Shown one piece after another: positions 10,445 to 22,725 of a stretch of 64,000 nt of DNA. The notes beneath the pieces are model-generated. The model did not search any database. It saw only the letters and a program-made list of their open reading frames with translations, and was not told the origin of the DNA. Each line of letters opens with the position of its first letter. The stretch's first letter is position 1. Both the position numbers and the translations under genes were made by a program. The stretch comes from Echiichthys vipera (Eukaryota; Chordata; Actinopteri; Perciformes; Trachinidae): positions 18,052,672 to 18,116,671 of the forward strand of contig OY829645.1 of assembly GCA_963691815.1 (NCBI GenBank). Direction: 5' to 3'.

Positions 10445-13400
10445 GATTAACCAGAAAGTCACTAAGGTGTGGGCTTATAGTGCATTCCTAAGCACTGGGA
10501 CATGGGAATTATCCTACATGGAGTTTACGAGCTCCGACTTCAAAGCGTTCCAGACCATTTAAGTCGAACGTAAACAGAAAACATGGACAACAGCCATCAA
10601 ATACGTTAATAAACATATTGTCCAGCAGTGGATAACATTGGTTGACATTAGAGCAATATTCTAGTTGAAACATCTTCATCAGCTGATCTGGAAAAATATA
10701 GCCGTATATGTAAAAGCTGCATATGGATATGAAATGGAACTGGATACGATCTTACAAAGTTTGCAGTATCTAATATAACACTACATGCAGGGAAGTAACG
10801 TTTATAGCCTATTCTTTGACGTTTTATCCCTCACAAATTGTGTCTCCACGGGCGCCGCCATTGTTCTCCAACTTATCTTGGTGAGGTCGGGGTTGGTTGA
10901 GCTCCCCTGAATTTGCGAGTTGGAGGTTCCACTTCGACAAGTATTCCAGTGCACTTTTCTACTACTACAGAACAAATATACAGTTGCAGTATGGGCATAA
11001 TTCTTTGTGCAGCATATATTAGCAAGATGGTCAAAATTCAAATCACAATGAAGAAATATTATACTACATGCATTACTACATTCTGTTTAAGAGCAGCTGC
11101 AGTTCATACTAAAAGTAAAAGGAAAACTTATGCATGTATATATATCTCAGCTTCTGAGACGGATGGTCACAAGTATTCGGGACGGGTAAAGCACTTTTTG
11201 TGTGTGCGCGAGTATGATACGAGTAATACGTGTCAATATCCGTCCTCGGATTAAATGAAAATCCTCATTAGCAGACTATGTCTGCCTTCTGTGCAAAGCT
11301 TGTCACAGCGCCGCTCCACTGCTGTGTCCCCCTGCGCTTCACTCACTCACACACACACACACACACGCTCTGTCTCTCCCTCACTCAGACTTGCAGGTCT
11401 TTTCCTTTAACTTTTAAGTTTCTTCAGCTTCAGGTTTGTTTAACTTCAGTTTGTACTCACTTATTAACAGCAGAGTTCTGTAAACATGGGTTTGTTCAGA
11501 CGTGCTGCTTGGTAGAATGGGCGTTGCGTCTCTGCCTGTCAGAGATTTGTTTTCTTTTTTTAACTGAGTGTCTGACACTTTCTTGCTGTATTCCATAAAA
11601 ACTAAAGGTAGTAGTGGTATAAATAATTAATAATATATTAATTAAGCTGCGCACGCACACACTCCCTCTTCCTGCCAGTCGTCTGAGGTTGTTTTTGAGC
11701 TGTCAACACACACACATACACACACACACACACACAGACTCACACATAAAAAAGAACCAAGAAAAATGAAAATCACACTGATCATAAAAAAAGATAAGTT
11801 AAAAAAAGGAAAGTCATGTCGAGTATGAAAACTCTTGGTAATAACATACATGTGTTGTATTCAATGTTGCAAAACTTAAATAGTTTGTTTGCTGTCACGA
11901 TCTAAACCATTGATCTGAAGCTCAATGCTGATGCTGTCCTGTAAATAGTTTTCTTGCTTAAAATTACATACTGGTTAAAGCCCTGGCCATTTCAAGACAA
12001 CTCAACCCACATCCAGGTTCAACCCCGCCCACTTTAGGATTAGACCCCGCCCACTCCGGGTACAGATACTGATACAGATAATTCATATGGTTAACGGATA
12101 CAGATACAGATAATGCTGTACTCGCTCATCTCTAGTGGGCGGGTTAAGAATGACAGAATTCCTCATAACATACACTGGGGCCAATAGTAGTAGGGGAAAT
12201 AGGGAGACAGTGTAGTTGTCACTGACACAAACTATGAAACCAACAATTTATTGGAGTAACTACTCCCATCCCCGGGGCCTCCAACACTGGCACAATCTCT
12301 AGTTCACAAAGAACACCTCAGTAACAGAAACTGGCACATGTTAATTCAGAGTAGCCCTTTTCCCTGTCAAAGCTGTACTTTCCCAGCCAAATCCCCCTGT
12401 TAGGTCAATTGGCAAAGACTAGTGGTACAAATGTCAACACCAATCTCACGATCGAGTTAACTCTCTGGACTTATTTAGCTATTGCATAAAATATGCATGC
12501 ATAAAAACCTAGACACAAATACAGATGGATAGACTGACCACATAAACACACTAGTGTGCATTTGTATGTGTGGGTGGTGTGTATTAATGTCTACCCAGAC
12601 ATAATCATTTGCACCCAGACCAAGATTATACAGTAGAAGAAAAGAGGGTAGAATACTAAGAGGCGACACGCCATTCACTCGCCCATACAACAGCTCGCCG
12701 TAATAGCGGAGATACGTAAAATATGCCATTCCTATTCACAAGAGGGGGTTGATCTGGTTAAAACTGCTGCAAACAACGGCCATGGCAATAATTTGTTTTT
12801 AAATATTTTCCTTCACTTTATTTATCTGTTTGTAGCCGTACTAATTACATTATTAAAGCTATATTTTGCAATTTATGTAATAATATATCAACTGAACATT
12901 ATATTGAGAAAATTCATTGAAAAACACATGGACACGGTTTCAGAAACAAGTTAACTTTCATTTTAATTAAAATGTATACTATATTTATGTGCACAAAACA
13001 CCAAGGAAAATGCCTTATGTGTGGAAAAACTAATGGCAATAAACTGTATTCTTATTCTATTTTAGCTTGTTTTTAATTTTATCATCTCTATTTTTGTTTT
13101 TATAATATATTATTTATATTATTATTATTAATAATAATAACATGGCCTGCAGTTACCAAAAACTTTGGTACGTTTTTTTTTGTCTTTTCACCTTTTTATT
13201 ACTGAAGCATGTATGACATTTGAAAGTGATAAACCAGTCTATGAGATAGACTCAAGTTCAGCGGACATTGAGGATAACTCTGACCACACAGCCAACCAAG
13301 CACTACCAAAGGCGGTGTGACCCAGCAACCGGAGATCAGACTGCTTTGACAGGGCTGAGAGAGCGCAGGACTCCGGTGGGATGACTCTCAATTTAACATT

Positions 13401-13480
13401 ACATCAATGACGCTTGGTGCTCCAACTCAAAAGTTCATCATTATATTTTATATTATTATATTATATATTATAGTTCGCTA
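10445..13480. other. Non-coding stretch with microsatellites and relic ends
   Basis: No gene is visible. There are short CA tracts at 11344-11366 and 11704-11737. A hAT-like right end lies near 12117-12137 (GTACTCGCTCATCTCTA, preceded by repeated ACAGATACAGATA). An LTR-like stretch on the minus strand at about 12155-12750 has CCAATAAATTGTTGG in the right place for a polyadenylation signal. None has both ends or a target duplication. Open frames here are low-complexity artefacts. Confidence 0.5.
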
Positions 13481-13538
13481 TTATTATTAGGGCATGAGCA
13501 CCAACAAAGTCAGCAAGGACCCTATTGTAATTGGAATG

Positions 13539-13572
<34 letters not shown>

Positions 13573-15125
13573 GGGCCCTAGCACAAAAGTGCCAGGGGCC
13601 AAAATGGTCCCTAGCACTGAAAGTGCAGGGAAACCTTTTGTTTTTGATGGAATTATTATTATTATTATTATTATTCTACTGCACCAGCACGTATGCTCAC
13701 AGAAATTGACACACAGGTCAGAAGTGGCCAAAATTCCAAATTTCAAAAGTCATTGGGGTTGGGTGTGGCAAACACATGCCATGGCTGGGATAAAGTTATT
13801 TTGATGTACATGAAATTTGGTGGGACCAATGCTCTCAACTTAAAGATCACATGTACAGTTTTGGAAAAAAAAATTCACACAATTTCTGATTTTGTGCATC
13901 AATTTTAATTTGTCGAACACATGTTTGAGGACTTTAGGATGATCAAAAATTAACGAAATGTTTCACACACATTCAAACTAGTAATTACTTCAATTTGAGT
14001 CCCACAGTTGGGCTTGGGCGTGGCACGTCGGCTCTAAAGCGCCCCCCCTAATTACTTTGGACATTTTTGAGGTGCTAATCCTGCTCTTAAGCGCACAAAA
14101 AGTTACACATGCATCATTCGTGTCTAAACGTAATACCTGATATGGGTCTTGGGCTTGTGTGTGTTAAAATGGCTCGAGGGCGCCCCCTAGAATATTTCAA
14201 AATCACTGCCCCAACCTATAAATTTGATGTAGACATACAAATTTGGCTATGATGTAAAGTATGGAGACTTTTTAAAAAAAGCCTCTTGGAGCCATACCAT
14301 AAGAAAGAAAGTCGTCCATTTTGGATTTACTGTGGCATTTTTCTGCTCAGTGAAGCCAGTCGGACCTGTTGTACTTTAACAAACTCCTCCTAGAGAATTA
14401 ACCCCAGTGACTTCAAATCTGTTCCTAATTCCTAAATTGTAGTAGCTCAAATTAACTTTTTCCAATCTGCCCAATTTTCACATGCTGGATAACAGTCCAG
14501 GCCTAACAGCATCTACAAGCTGAAATTGAGTCATAGTCATTGCGCAACATACTGACAACAGGAAGAGAGCTTTATGTATCAAACTTTGTCGCATATTGTG
14601 GAGCTTGGGATTCTCAAAAACTCACCAAAACTGGCAGACAGGTCAGAAGGGTCAAAAATTTAAAAGTTCTGCAGTATTTGGGCTTTTTTTTTTTTTTTTA
14701 AATGTTCACGAAATTTGCTGTGATCATTGCTCTCATCTTGAAGAACATACTTACATTTCCAAAGAAAATTGCCTAACAGAAAGTCGGCCATCTTGGAATT
14801 TGTGCATTCATTTTCATTTTACGAACACATGTTTGAGGCCTTTAGGATGCGCAAAAATGCATAAAACTGTGGACACATGTTCAGACCAATTATGTTCTTG
14901 ATTTGATGTTATAATTTGTCTTGGGTGTGGCATGTCCGGTCTATAGTGCCCCCAAATTACTTTCAGCACTTGAATGCATTTTAGGCAGGTAAGGTGTTTT
15001 TCCTAACTTCTAGAGATCAATCTCAAATGTTGTCAGAGAGATAAGATGTTTTTATACATGTTTCAATGTGAGATAAGGTGTTTTACAACCTAAACCCCTA
15101 CTAGAGTAATTAAAACCCAGAACTC
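13480..15125. repeat. AT-rich dispersed repeat family, part 1
   Basis: The stretch opens with an ATT microsatellite (13539-13573), then AGGGCCCTAGCACAAAAGTG and a second ATT tract (13650-13676). About 1.4 kb of non-coding sequence follows with phrases such as GTCGTCCATTTTGGA and ACTTTAACAAACTCCTCCTAG. Related phrases return at 18850-19020 and in a second member at 53355-54400. I recognise the pattern as a common teleost interspersed repeat but cannot assign a class; it codes for nothing. Confidence 0.6.
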
Positions 15126-15379
15126 CAGGGGCCTCATGTACTAAGACTTGCGTGGCTTTCTTACTAAAACATGGCGTACGCTAGAATCCAGAAACTGGCG
15201 TAAGCACAAAAAAATTCAGATGTATCAAAGTGTGCGTACGCATGGATCCAAGCACTTTTCCTTTGAGCGCACATGTAGAAGTGCTAAACTCCTCCCTGTC
15301 CACGCCCCCATTTAAATATGCAAATCAATGTAAATAGGGCCTGCAACGGGGATTCCCTCTGCACCATCAGATTTAAACG

Positions 15380-16140
15380 ATGAGTAAAGGTAAGAAGCGC
15401 AACTTCAACGAGTCTAAGCTCGAAAATGTATTAAATGAAGTGGAGACCCGAAGAGCTGTGTTATTTGGTAGCCTCTTTCCAGGGATAAACACAAAGAAAA
15501 AGACATTTGAGTGGGAGTGTGTGTGTGAGGCAGTGAACGCTGTGGGGTCGGAGCAGCGCACAACCACCAAAGTATCACCGCAACGGGCGGGGGGACAGGA
15601 GGGGAGGAACTGACCCCCTTTTGATCAGAGAGTGGCGGCTATTGTGGAGGACACAGCGCTAAGCGGAGTTGTGGGGGCCCATGAAGGCGACACAGATCAT
15701 CCTCAAGGTAAATGTGTTAAACTCAGAAATGTCATTATACTGGTCGCACAATAGGCTGCTCACATTACACATGCTCGTGCGTTAAGTTGCCAGGATATAA
15801 ACACATTGACTCATGTTTAATTACTTCATTTTTTTATTATTATTTCTCAATAGACGATGAGACAGGAGAGGGCTCCTCCCTCTGCACCGTGCGCCCTGGC
15901 GTCTCCACCGGCACCTCCAGCACCACGCGCCCCGGTGACTCCACCGGCACCTCCAGCACCACGCGCCCCGGCGACTTCACGCCAGCTGACGTCCGCCCGA
16001 CTGGCCGTGTCCTTTCACAAGCTGTTCTGGAATCACAGGAGGAAATAGTGAGAGCAATCTGTGGCGTCAGTGATCGTCTAGATCAAATTGTCAATGCACT
16101 GGGAGATATTTATCATGCAATAAATGCACTTACGAAGTAA
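15380..16140 (+). pseudogene. Harbinger Myb/SANT-like protein, two exons
   Basis: The start MSKGKKRNFNESKLENVL opens a Myb/SANT-like trihelix domain that in Harbinger elements helps the transposase enter the nucleus and bind ends. Exon 1 (15380-15707) ends at a GT donor, AAG|GTAAATG. The intron is 15708-15853 and exon 2 (15854-16140) follows TTTCTCAATAG. Joined in phase, exon 2 gives an acidic/Ser-Thr-Pro segment with repeats of STTRPGD and a C-terminal heptad stretch LDQIVNALGDIYHAINALTK. The middle of exon 1 has lost part of the third helix and carries a frameshift near 15610, so the gene is broken. Confidence 0.8.
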
Positions 16141-16149
16141 AGTGTGTCC

Positions 16150-16496
16150 TTGCCTCTTTACATCGATGAAATCAGACGCTGCCGGGCCCGTATCGCTTCA
16201 CGGGGTGGGTCGAAGTTGACGGGTCCGGCATCCGGTTCCTCTGGTGGGGGGATGTGGTATGCCATGGCGGTGTGCCAAGTTGTGCAGGACACCATAGGCC
16301 AGCACGATGCGGCACACCTTCTCAGGTGTGTACAGCAGCACCCCGCCCGACCGGTCTAGACAGCGCTATCGCCCCTTCAATAGGTCAATTGCCCTCCCCA
16401 CCACTGCCCGAGTTCAAGGAATGGCGGTCGTTGTACCTCCCCTCTTGGTCGGTGCCGGGGTTAGTGAGAGGGGTCAAAAGCCACGTTCTCAGGGGG

Positions 16497-16567
<71 letters not shown>

Positions 16568-17183
16568 ATCACACTACTGTTCGCGGGAAAACAAACAGGA
16601 CAAAACAACTTCATTACAAGGATTGACAAGACTGATCACACTTATATTAATGACTGCAGAGGTGCGCCATGGCTACTGAAGTTTACTTTAAGCACGTGTT
16701 TATTGAGACAAATACTGAACACAAGGAGACAAGATAGCTCTGCCATTCTTTTTTCACCAGGGAAAAAAACAAATACACATATTTGAATGCGCATGTCCAA
16801 ACGGGCATTGTGCTGGTTTAAATTCGGGGCGCATTACACGGATAAATTATTTACTCACCGAGAAGCCACCCATCGCGCACCGTGCCAGCCTCAAATCTGT
16901 TACCAACCATGCTATGGTTTAGATTGAACGAGTCATGCGTTGCCAGAAACCCCGGAGTGGTCAGCACCTGTGTGGGAACGGACAACCCCTGGCTCCTGGC
17001 TGTGTGTCGTTCTAGCTCCGCGCACAGCTCCAGTAACACTGGCCTCGGCAACCTGAAAGGACTCATGAGCCAGTTGTCGTCATTTGCCAACAGATCTCCC
17101 CGCTCTCTAAACACCCTCTCACGTCTGATATAACCACTTGCGATGTCTTCTAACAAGGCCAAGGCAGCCATTGTTAAAGCCAT
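16150..17183 (-). pseudogene. Harbinger transposase, N- and C-terminal remnants
   Basis: The N-terminal piece (16851-17183) reads IRRERVFRERGDLLANDDNW and PFRLPRPVLLELCAELERHT, the helical N-terminus of fish HARBI1-like nucleases. The C-terminal piece (about 16150-16490, read in fragments) has AIDLLKGR*RCLDRS, GVLLYTPEKVCRIVL and GVLHNLAHRHGIP, the conserved C-terminus. The DDE core between them is missing and replaced by a TA microsatellite (16501-16556) and unrelated bases. It cannot be active. Confidence 0.82.
16501..16556. repeat. (TA)n microsatellite
   Basis: About 28 uninterrupted TA units lie in the deleted centre of the Harbinger transposase. Confidence 0.95.
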
Positions 17184-17509
17184 TTTTAATTAAATTGCGC
17201 ATGCTTTTATATCCATCCTTATGATTGCAAACACGTGTGTGTTAATTTTCCATTAATGTGTCTCTGATGCGTACATTACACTGAGGATGAATTGTTTTCA
17301 CATAACTAACAGTTTCCCAGCATCACCTCTAAGTGTCGCCAACGAAACAATAGCTGTAGAAACGTGCGTACGACAGCCATGAAGTTTGCGTGGCGCACCG
17401 CACATTTCCACGGTCATTTCACTTTTGATACATCTGAACGTTGGCGTGGAAAATGGCGTACACCACGTTTTTGTGCGTACGCAACATTGATACATGAGGC
17501 CCCAGGACC

Positions 17510-18800
17510 TTTTGTCCTTAAATCAACGTCAAATATGACCGCAAGTTGAACCAAGTGTCGGTCTCTCACCCAGGAGACAGAGTGACACCCAGTGATAAGG
17601 ACAAGAAACAGAACTTCTCCTTAAACTCGCAACTGGCTGTTCAAAGACATTATTTCAAATGTGTAACTGTGTATGCATTATTTGTATCTTGTTTGTGATT
17701 ATGTTTATGTGGTTTCAGAAGTGCAAAGTCTCTGTCTAATTCCTGAATATTCTGTGTTTTAATAATACTTCCCTTCACTCAGTAAGGTTATCTTTTAAAA
17801 CTGCATGTCTAAAGATTCTGGTTAAATTGGATATCAGAAAGATTAATAACGGAAATCACCCAGAAATAGTTTAATCTTCCCTGTTAGAATGCTGGAATAT
17901 AAAGCAGTTAATTCGCTCCAAACGCAGAGGGTTGGGCAGCCCAAGACCCCCCTTTCCGCGCCCCCGGGGGGATAAAGGGTCGCCACAGAGCTCTCTCTGC
18001 CTCTTACTCTGCTCTTACCTCATCTCCATCTCTTCTGCTTTTGCTGCGCACCTATCTATTCAGTTGTCTTCTGTTTTTGTTTCCTTTGTTTAACTTCGTT
18101 GCTCAAGAGTTCACAAGAAACGCTACGTTATATTTTGTTTCCTTACTAAGGTATTTTCGTTTATTAATCTATTTTTATAGACCTACGGACCTTGTAACAG
18201 TCCTGTAAGACACCCGGGCGACTGTAATATTCACGGCAAAGTAAGGTGGCCTTTTACTACAACTCCTTGTTAAAAAAAGGTCAGGTGGTAATTAAGTTCT
18301 GATCCGAGTTCTGTTGAGAGGCTAATTAGAGTCAGTTTAAATCCGCCAGTAATATTATAATCCAGCCCCTTAGGTCTGAATCACTCTGGTCTTAAACTTT
18401 TTATATCCACATTTAACCCTTTGTCACTCATCTATTCAGTATTGCACTATTCTGTATCATCCTTGCTAGTAAACCAAATAAATGTTTATAACTTTACGTC
18501 GTTGTGAGAGTATTCCCTTCTGTGCAGAAACTGATGGTCCCTGATGAGGCTGTGGTACGAATTAACGCGTTCGAGACATGACTGATGAAATTTTAAACAT
18601 CAATTACTTTAAGTTGCTAACAGGTATTAAACCTTCACCAAAGTTTAATAAACACCCTGTCTTATTTTGGTGTGGTGCCCTACTTTGAGGTAAAATAAAT
18701 CCTAAATTTTAATGAGTCGAGTTAATTCACATTTAATTCGGCGACTAATCTATTCTAGTCATAATACGTGTAGGCTCATTCTCCTACAATTCGTATTCGT
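17510..18800 (+). mobile_element. LTR-like segment, ends not resolved
   Basis: The block separates the two parts of the AT-rich family. It has LTR-like organisation: a TATA-type GGAATATAAAGCAG near 17897, a pyrimidine-rich leader, several AATAAA signals (18479, 18647, 18692) and a possible end CTCATTCTCCTACA near 18799. No gag or pol coding sequence is present. I could not find a convincing target duplication, so this may be a solo LTR or a fragment. Confidence 0.4.
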
Positions 18801-19130
18801 ATTCTTTCTAGATGCTAAAATTGAGCTCCTCGATGAGGTTTCACCTTAAGTTACAGAAATTGTTAGGCTCATAAAGAGTCAGGAGACACACGAAAAAGTC
18901 TCAAGAAGCCATATCCTAAACCCAGCCATTTTGAGTGAAATATGCAAATTTAGTCCATATTTGGCCTTTTGAAGGTGCCGTAGTTTAACAAACGTGTCCT
19001 AGAGATTTAACCAGAATTTTGAATTTACAAAAGTATGCAAAATTGAGAAAATAGTCTTGGACCTCAGAGGGATAAACTGATATTTGTAATAGAAAATATT
19101 CTAGACATTGTGTTAATATCCAAATTTAAT
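18800..19130. repeat. AT-rich dispersed repeat family, part 2 (continuation)
   Basis: The phrases AAAAAGTCTCAAGAAGCCATA and GTAGTTTAACAAACGTGTCCTAG match 14275-14400 closely. The same family thus resumes after the Harbinger and LTR-like insertions, or a second copy lies here. Confidence 0.55.
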
Positions 19131-19930
19131 TTTTTTTTTTATCAAGGTAAAAATTATTATTATTATAAAAATATTTTTATATTTAGATATTTCATAGACA
19201 AAATAATGAAAACCTGAGAACGAATGTAAAGTTCGAGAACCTATAGCCAGATTAGTGATGGTGCTGTGCAGCAACTGATATGTCATCTGACTTTGTGGGT
19301 TGCCATCACCAACTAGGTGCCCTATTAAATAAACTCTCATTGTTGCTGCTAAAATTGTCGCTGTAGCTCTCTATATGCATTAAATGCCCAGCCAATTTCC
19401 GCCTAATCACCAGATTCCGAAGTCTACATTCATTGAACCACTGAGCAAGTGATTTTATTTTATTTTTTTGGAGCTCATATTTACAGTATTTTAGAATTGA
19501 TTGATTCATATCTCATAATAGTTTGCATAGGTAAAACTTTCATACAAAGATAGTACTTTATTCTAACCTGAAAACATAAAATTATAATCTGAATCACAAG
19601 CTCTCAGTTTACAGCCACCTAATGTAACCTAATTTGTTTCAATGTTTAATAGCAGAAATATGGATCATTTAAGTGGCACCAGATAAAGTTTATGTTTGAA
19701 CATATCATTTTGAAGAAATTGTTGATTGCACAATGTAATGGCTATAGAATAATGGCACCACTGGTATTTAAATTAACTCTATATGCCTTGCTTTCACTGC
19801 CAGAAGGTACAAACTCATGCAATGAGACTTGCTTTTTATCCTTGCTGGATAGATACTGTATATAAATAGTAATTATTATTAGTGTGACTTTTTGCTGCTC
19901 ATGGAGGAATGTGGCACTATAAATATCAAA
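19130..19930. other. Non-coding stretch
   Basis: AT-rich sequence with poly-T and ATT tracts near 19130-19180. I see no gene, no element end and no target duplication. Confidence 0.5.
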
Positions 19931-21465
19931 TTCAAATACAATTTTATTTATAATGCCAAATCATAACAAAAGTTATCTCAGGACCCATAAAGAGTAGGTA
20001 TAGACCACACTCTATGACTTATTTATGGTTTACATAAACCCAACAATTCCGCCGTAGAGTATGTGGCAATGAAAACCTTCCCTATAACAGGCAGGAGCGT
20101 CGGAAAGACCCAGCTCTATGGAGGACAGACATCTGTCTTGACCGGTTGGGGAGGCAGAAAAGGAGAGAGAAAGAGAGAAAAGACATAGAGAGATAAAGAC
20201 ACAAAGATAGACAGACAGTTCCAGAGATGCAAGCAACCACAAAAGTAACAGTTACTACAGTGATAGCTAAAGCAATGTGAAGATGACTTACAAGTCATGG
20301 CAGTTAATACAGCACAACAGCAAAAAACATTTACAGCGAGAGTGACAAAATATGGCAGTAATAATAGTTATGTTGGCAAACATGGATTTGAATTAGTTAC
20401 ATACATTGATGAGACATGAATGATACAGACAGACGGGATAAAAGCTCAGAGTATCAGCGACAGGATTATCCCCCGGCAGACTAGGCCTATAGCAGCATCA
20501 TTAAGCAGAACAAAATCAGCTTAAAAATAACAACATAGCTGAGGGCTCGTAAGCCCTACCTGTAAGCTTTATCAAAGAGGAAAGTTTTAAGTTACCTCTT
20601 AAATATGGGGACAGTGTCTGCCTTCTGAATGATACTTAGGAGTTGGTTCCACAGGAGAGGAGCTTGGTAGCTGAAGGTTCTGCCTCTCATTCTACTTTGG
20701 GAAACTCTAGGAACGACAAGTAGCCCTGCATTCTCAGAGCGCAGCAATCTAGTCGGGTAACACGGTACTATAAGCTCTTTAAGATACAACGGAGCCTGAC
20801 CAATAAGAGCTTTGTAGGTAAGGAGGAGGATTTTAAATTATATTCTAGATTTTATAGGTAGCCAGTGCAAAGAGGCGAATACAGGAGAAATATGTTCTCT
20901 TCGATTTGTTTTAGTTAGTACACGAGCTGCAGCATTTTGGACCAACTGGAGACTCTTAACAGACTTATTGGAGCAGCCTGATAATAAGGAGTTGCAATAG
21001 TCCTGCCTAGAAGTAACAAATGCATGGACTAGTTTTTTCCGCATCTTTCTGAGACACAATGTTCCGAATTTTTGCAATATTACGCAGGTGAAAACATGCG
21101 GTCCTTGTCGTTAATTTTATGTGAGAATCGAAGGACATATCACAGTCAAAAATAACATCCTGATTCCTTACTGTGGTGCTGGAGGGCCAAGTACAATAAC
21201 TTCAGTTCTATCTGAGTTTAACATCAGAAAATTGCAGGTCATCCAGATTTTTATTTGCTTAATTCACATTTCAAGTTTTTCTAACTGATTGGCTTCTTCT
21301 GGTTTCATTGACAAATATAATTGTGTATCATCAGCATAACAAGGAAAATGTATGAAGTGCTTCCTTATAATATTTACTAAGGGAAGCATATATAAGGTGA
21401 ATAGAATCGGTCTAAGGACAGAACCCTGTGGGACTCTGTGACTGACTTTAGTCAGTCGCTGAGTC
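19930..21465 (-). mobile_element. L2-type LINE copy 2, 5'-truncated
   Basis: The minus-strand copy keeps the family's 3' end (ATTTATAATGCCAAATCATAAC near 19950), the 3' UTR, the C-terminal region (20592-20789 with TRLLRSENAGLLVVPRVSQS, 20838-21077 with QDYCNSLLSG) and the RT palm (21264-21467 with VPQGSVLRPILFTLYMLPL and CYADDTQLYLS). The PQG and YADD motifs are intact here, unlike in copy 1. It stops abruptly near 21465, the typical 5' truncation of LINEs. Stops and frameshifts separate the fragments. Confidence 0.85.
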
Positions 21466-21719
21466 ATTGTTCAGTCTTGCACATTACACAGAATTAAGTC
21501 GCTGATCAGCTCAGAATATAACATCTGCTTGTCCTCTTTTAAACTTAAAACACCGTGACTGTGTAGAAAACGCAATGGCCCTCATTTATCAAATGAACGT
21601 ACAGCAGAAAAAAACACGCAAACTTCGGCATTTATCAATTTGGACGTGAGCGGGAGATACGATCAAATCTCACGTCAGGTCTGACATCGTGTACGCAAAT
21701 TTGAGCCTGTGGATTTGCG

Positions 21720-22360
21720 GTGCAGCACAGCGAAATCTGGCTGAAAATAATTAACAAACCTCAGCTGTCATTTAGCATAAGCAGTCACATATTAAGAACA
21801 GATCAAAACGGATTCTTAAAACGAATAAAAAAAATAAAAATTGTGGTTGGAGCAATTGATTGTACTCATGTGCGTCTGAAGGCACCATCCATGAATGATT
21901 ACGCATTCATCAATCGCAAAAACTACCACTCGATAAATGTACAGGTGATTTGTGATGCCAAGCTATCGCTTTAAAACGTGGTGGCCAGGGGGACACACAC
22001 AATTCTTTTATATTTCAAAACAGCTCGGCTCCAGCCCCCTGCGACCCCGACAGGGACAAGCTGTTGAAGATGAATGAATGAATGTGTTGGCGCGCGGCTG
22101 CAGGAAAGCACACTGCAGAGCCAAAGTTATCTCCTCGGTAAGTGGCTACCCTTGATAGATTGCATTAAATCAAACAAGGTATCAGATGATTAACATCTTG
22201 GTATGGTTCTTCTAGGTGACAAAGGTTATCCTCTAACAGAATACCTAATAACCCCGCTGGAAAACCCCGCTACAGAGCAGGAGCGCAGGTTCAACAGTGC
22301 GCACACACGCACACGGGTCACAATGGAGCACAGCTTCAGGTTGACTGCCTCTGTTGCTCT
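21720..22360 (+). pseudogene. Harbinger DDE transposase fragments
   Basis: The first open stretch (21720-21974) contains IVVGAIDCTHVRLKAP, with the first catalytic Asp, then AFINRKNYHSINVQVICDA. The second (22203-22360) has LLGDKGYPLTEYLITPL, carrying the second Asp, and AHTRTRVTMEHSFR with the Glu region. These are the DDE core blocks of PIF/Harbinger transposases. A 230-base block with unrelated sequence separates them and no N-terminus is present, so it is dead. Confidence 0.8.
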
Positions 22361-22504
22361 TTTCCATACAGCGTTTTTATGGGCCCCTTTTATTCCAGTC
22401 TTAAGGCCAAAAAGCACATCTTTATTTTGCTCCATCTCGGATGTCAGGATGCCAATCTCTGTGTCGGAAAAGTTTCTTTTCTTACAAGTGTTTCTTCTCT
22501 CCAT
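22339..22504 (-). pseudogene. Harbinger Myb/SANT-like fragment
   Basis: The minus strand reads MERRNTCKKRNFSDTEIGIL, then EMEQNKDVLFGLKTGIKGAH and KRATEAVN. This is the first two helices of the Myb/SANT-like domain that accompanies Harbinger transposases; compare 15380. It then runs into transposase sequence on the other strand, so only the N-terminus remains. Confidence 0.7.
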
Positions 22505-22725
22505 GTTTGACCTCAGTGGGCGAGGCCTCCGAACCAGGAATCTTTAAGGGCGTAACATGTTAATGACGATCGAATTCAGCTGCCGCATTTATCAAGGCCC
22601 GCTCATTCGTACGCTGAGATTGGTCAGATACGAATGTTTCATAAATCACACGTGTGTCCTGTCATACGACCAATTCTGCGCTCAGATCTGCGCCCGTTTT
22701 CACGCAAGATTGATAAATGAGGGCC

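Larger units (their letters stand above)
15129..17502. mobile_element. PIF/Harbinger transposon with both ends and CAG TSD
   Basis: The element starts GGGCCTCATGTACTAAGAC and ends TTGATACATGAGGCCC, so the outermost 12 bases are inverted repeats. CAG flanks both sides (15126-15128 and 17503-17505), a proper 3-bp target duplication for this superfamily. Inside are the two expected genes in opposite orientation: a Myb/SANT-like gene on plus and a transposase on minus. The transposase core is deleted, so the 2.37-kb copy is non-autonomous. It is inserted in the AT-rich repeat family. Confidence 0.92.
21577..22725. mobile_element. PIF/Harbinger-like element 2, internally deleted
   Basis: The left end GGCCCTCATTTATCAA and right end TTGATAAATGAGGGCC are perfect 16-bp inverted repeats. 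The flanks form a palindrome (CAAT.../...ATTG), so the target duplication cannot be read. Inside are a transposase fragment on plus and a Myb-like fragment on minus, overlapping head-to-tail near 22330. The 21975-22200 stretch holds foreign sequence with a SINE-like tail, CTCGGCTCCAGCCCCCTGCG and GATGAATGAATGAATG. Confidence 0.8.

Noticed and set aside
15857..16048. Pro/Ala-rich 63-codon frame
   Set aside because: Alternative frame of Harbinger Myb exon 2, which has the supported reading with in-phase splice.
21577..22725. 3-bp TSD for Harbinger element 2
   Set aside because: Flanking bases form a palindrome with the ends (CAATGG.../...CCATTG), so no unambiguous direct duplication can be read.
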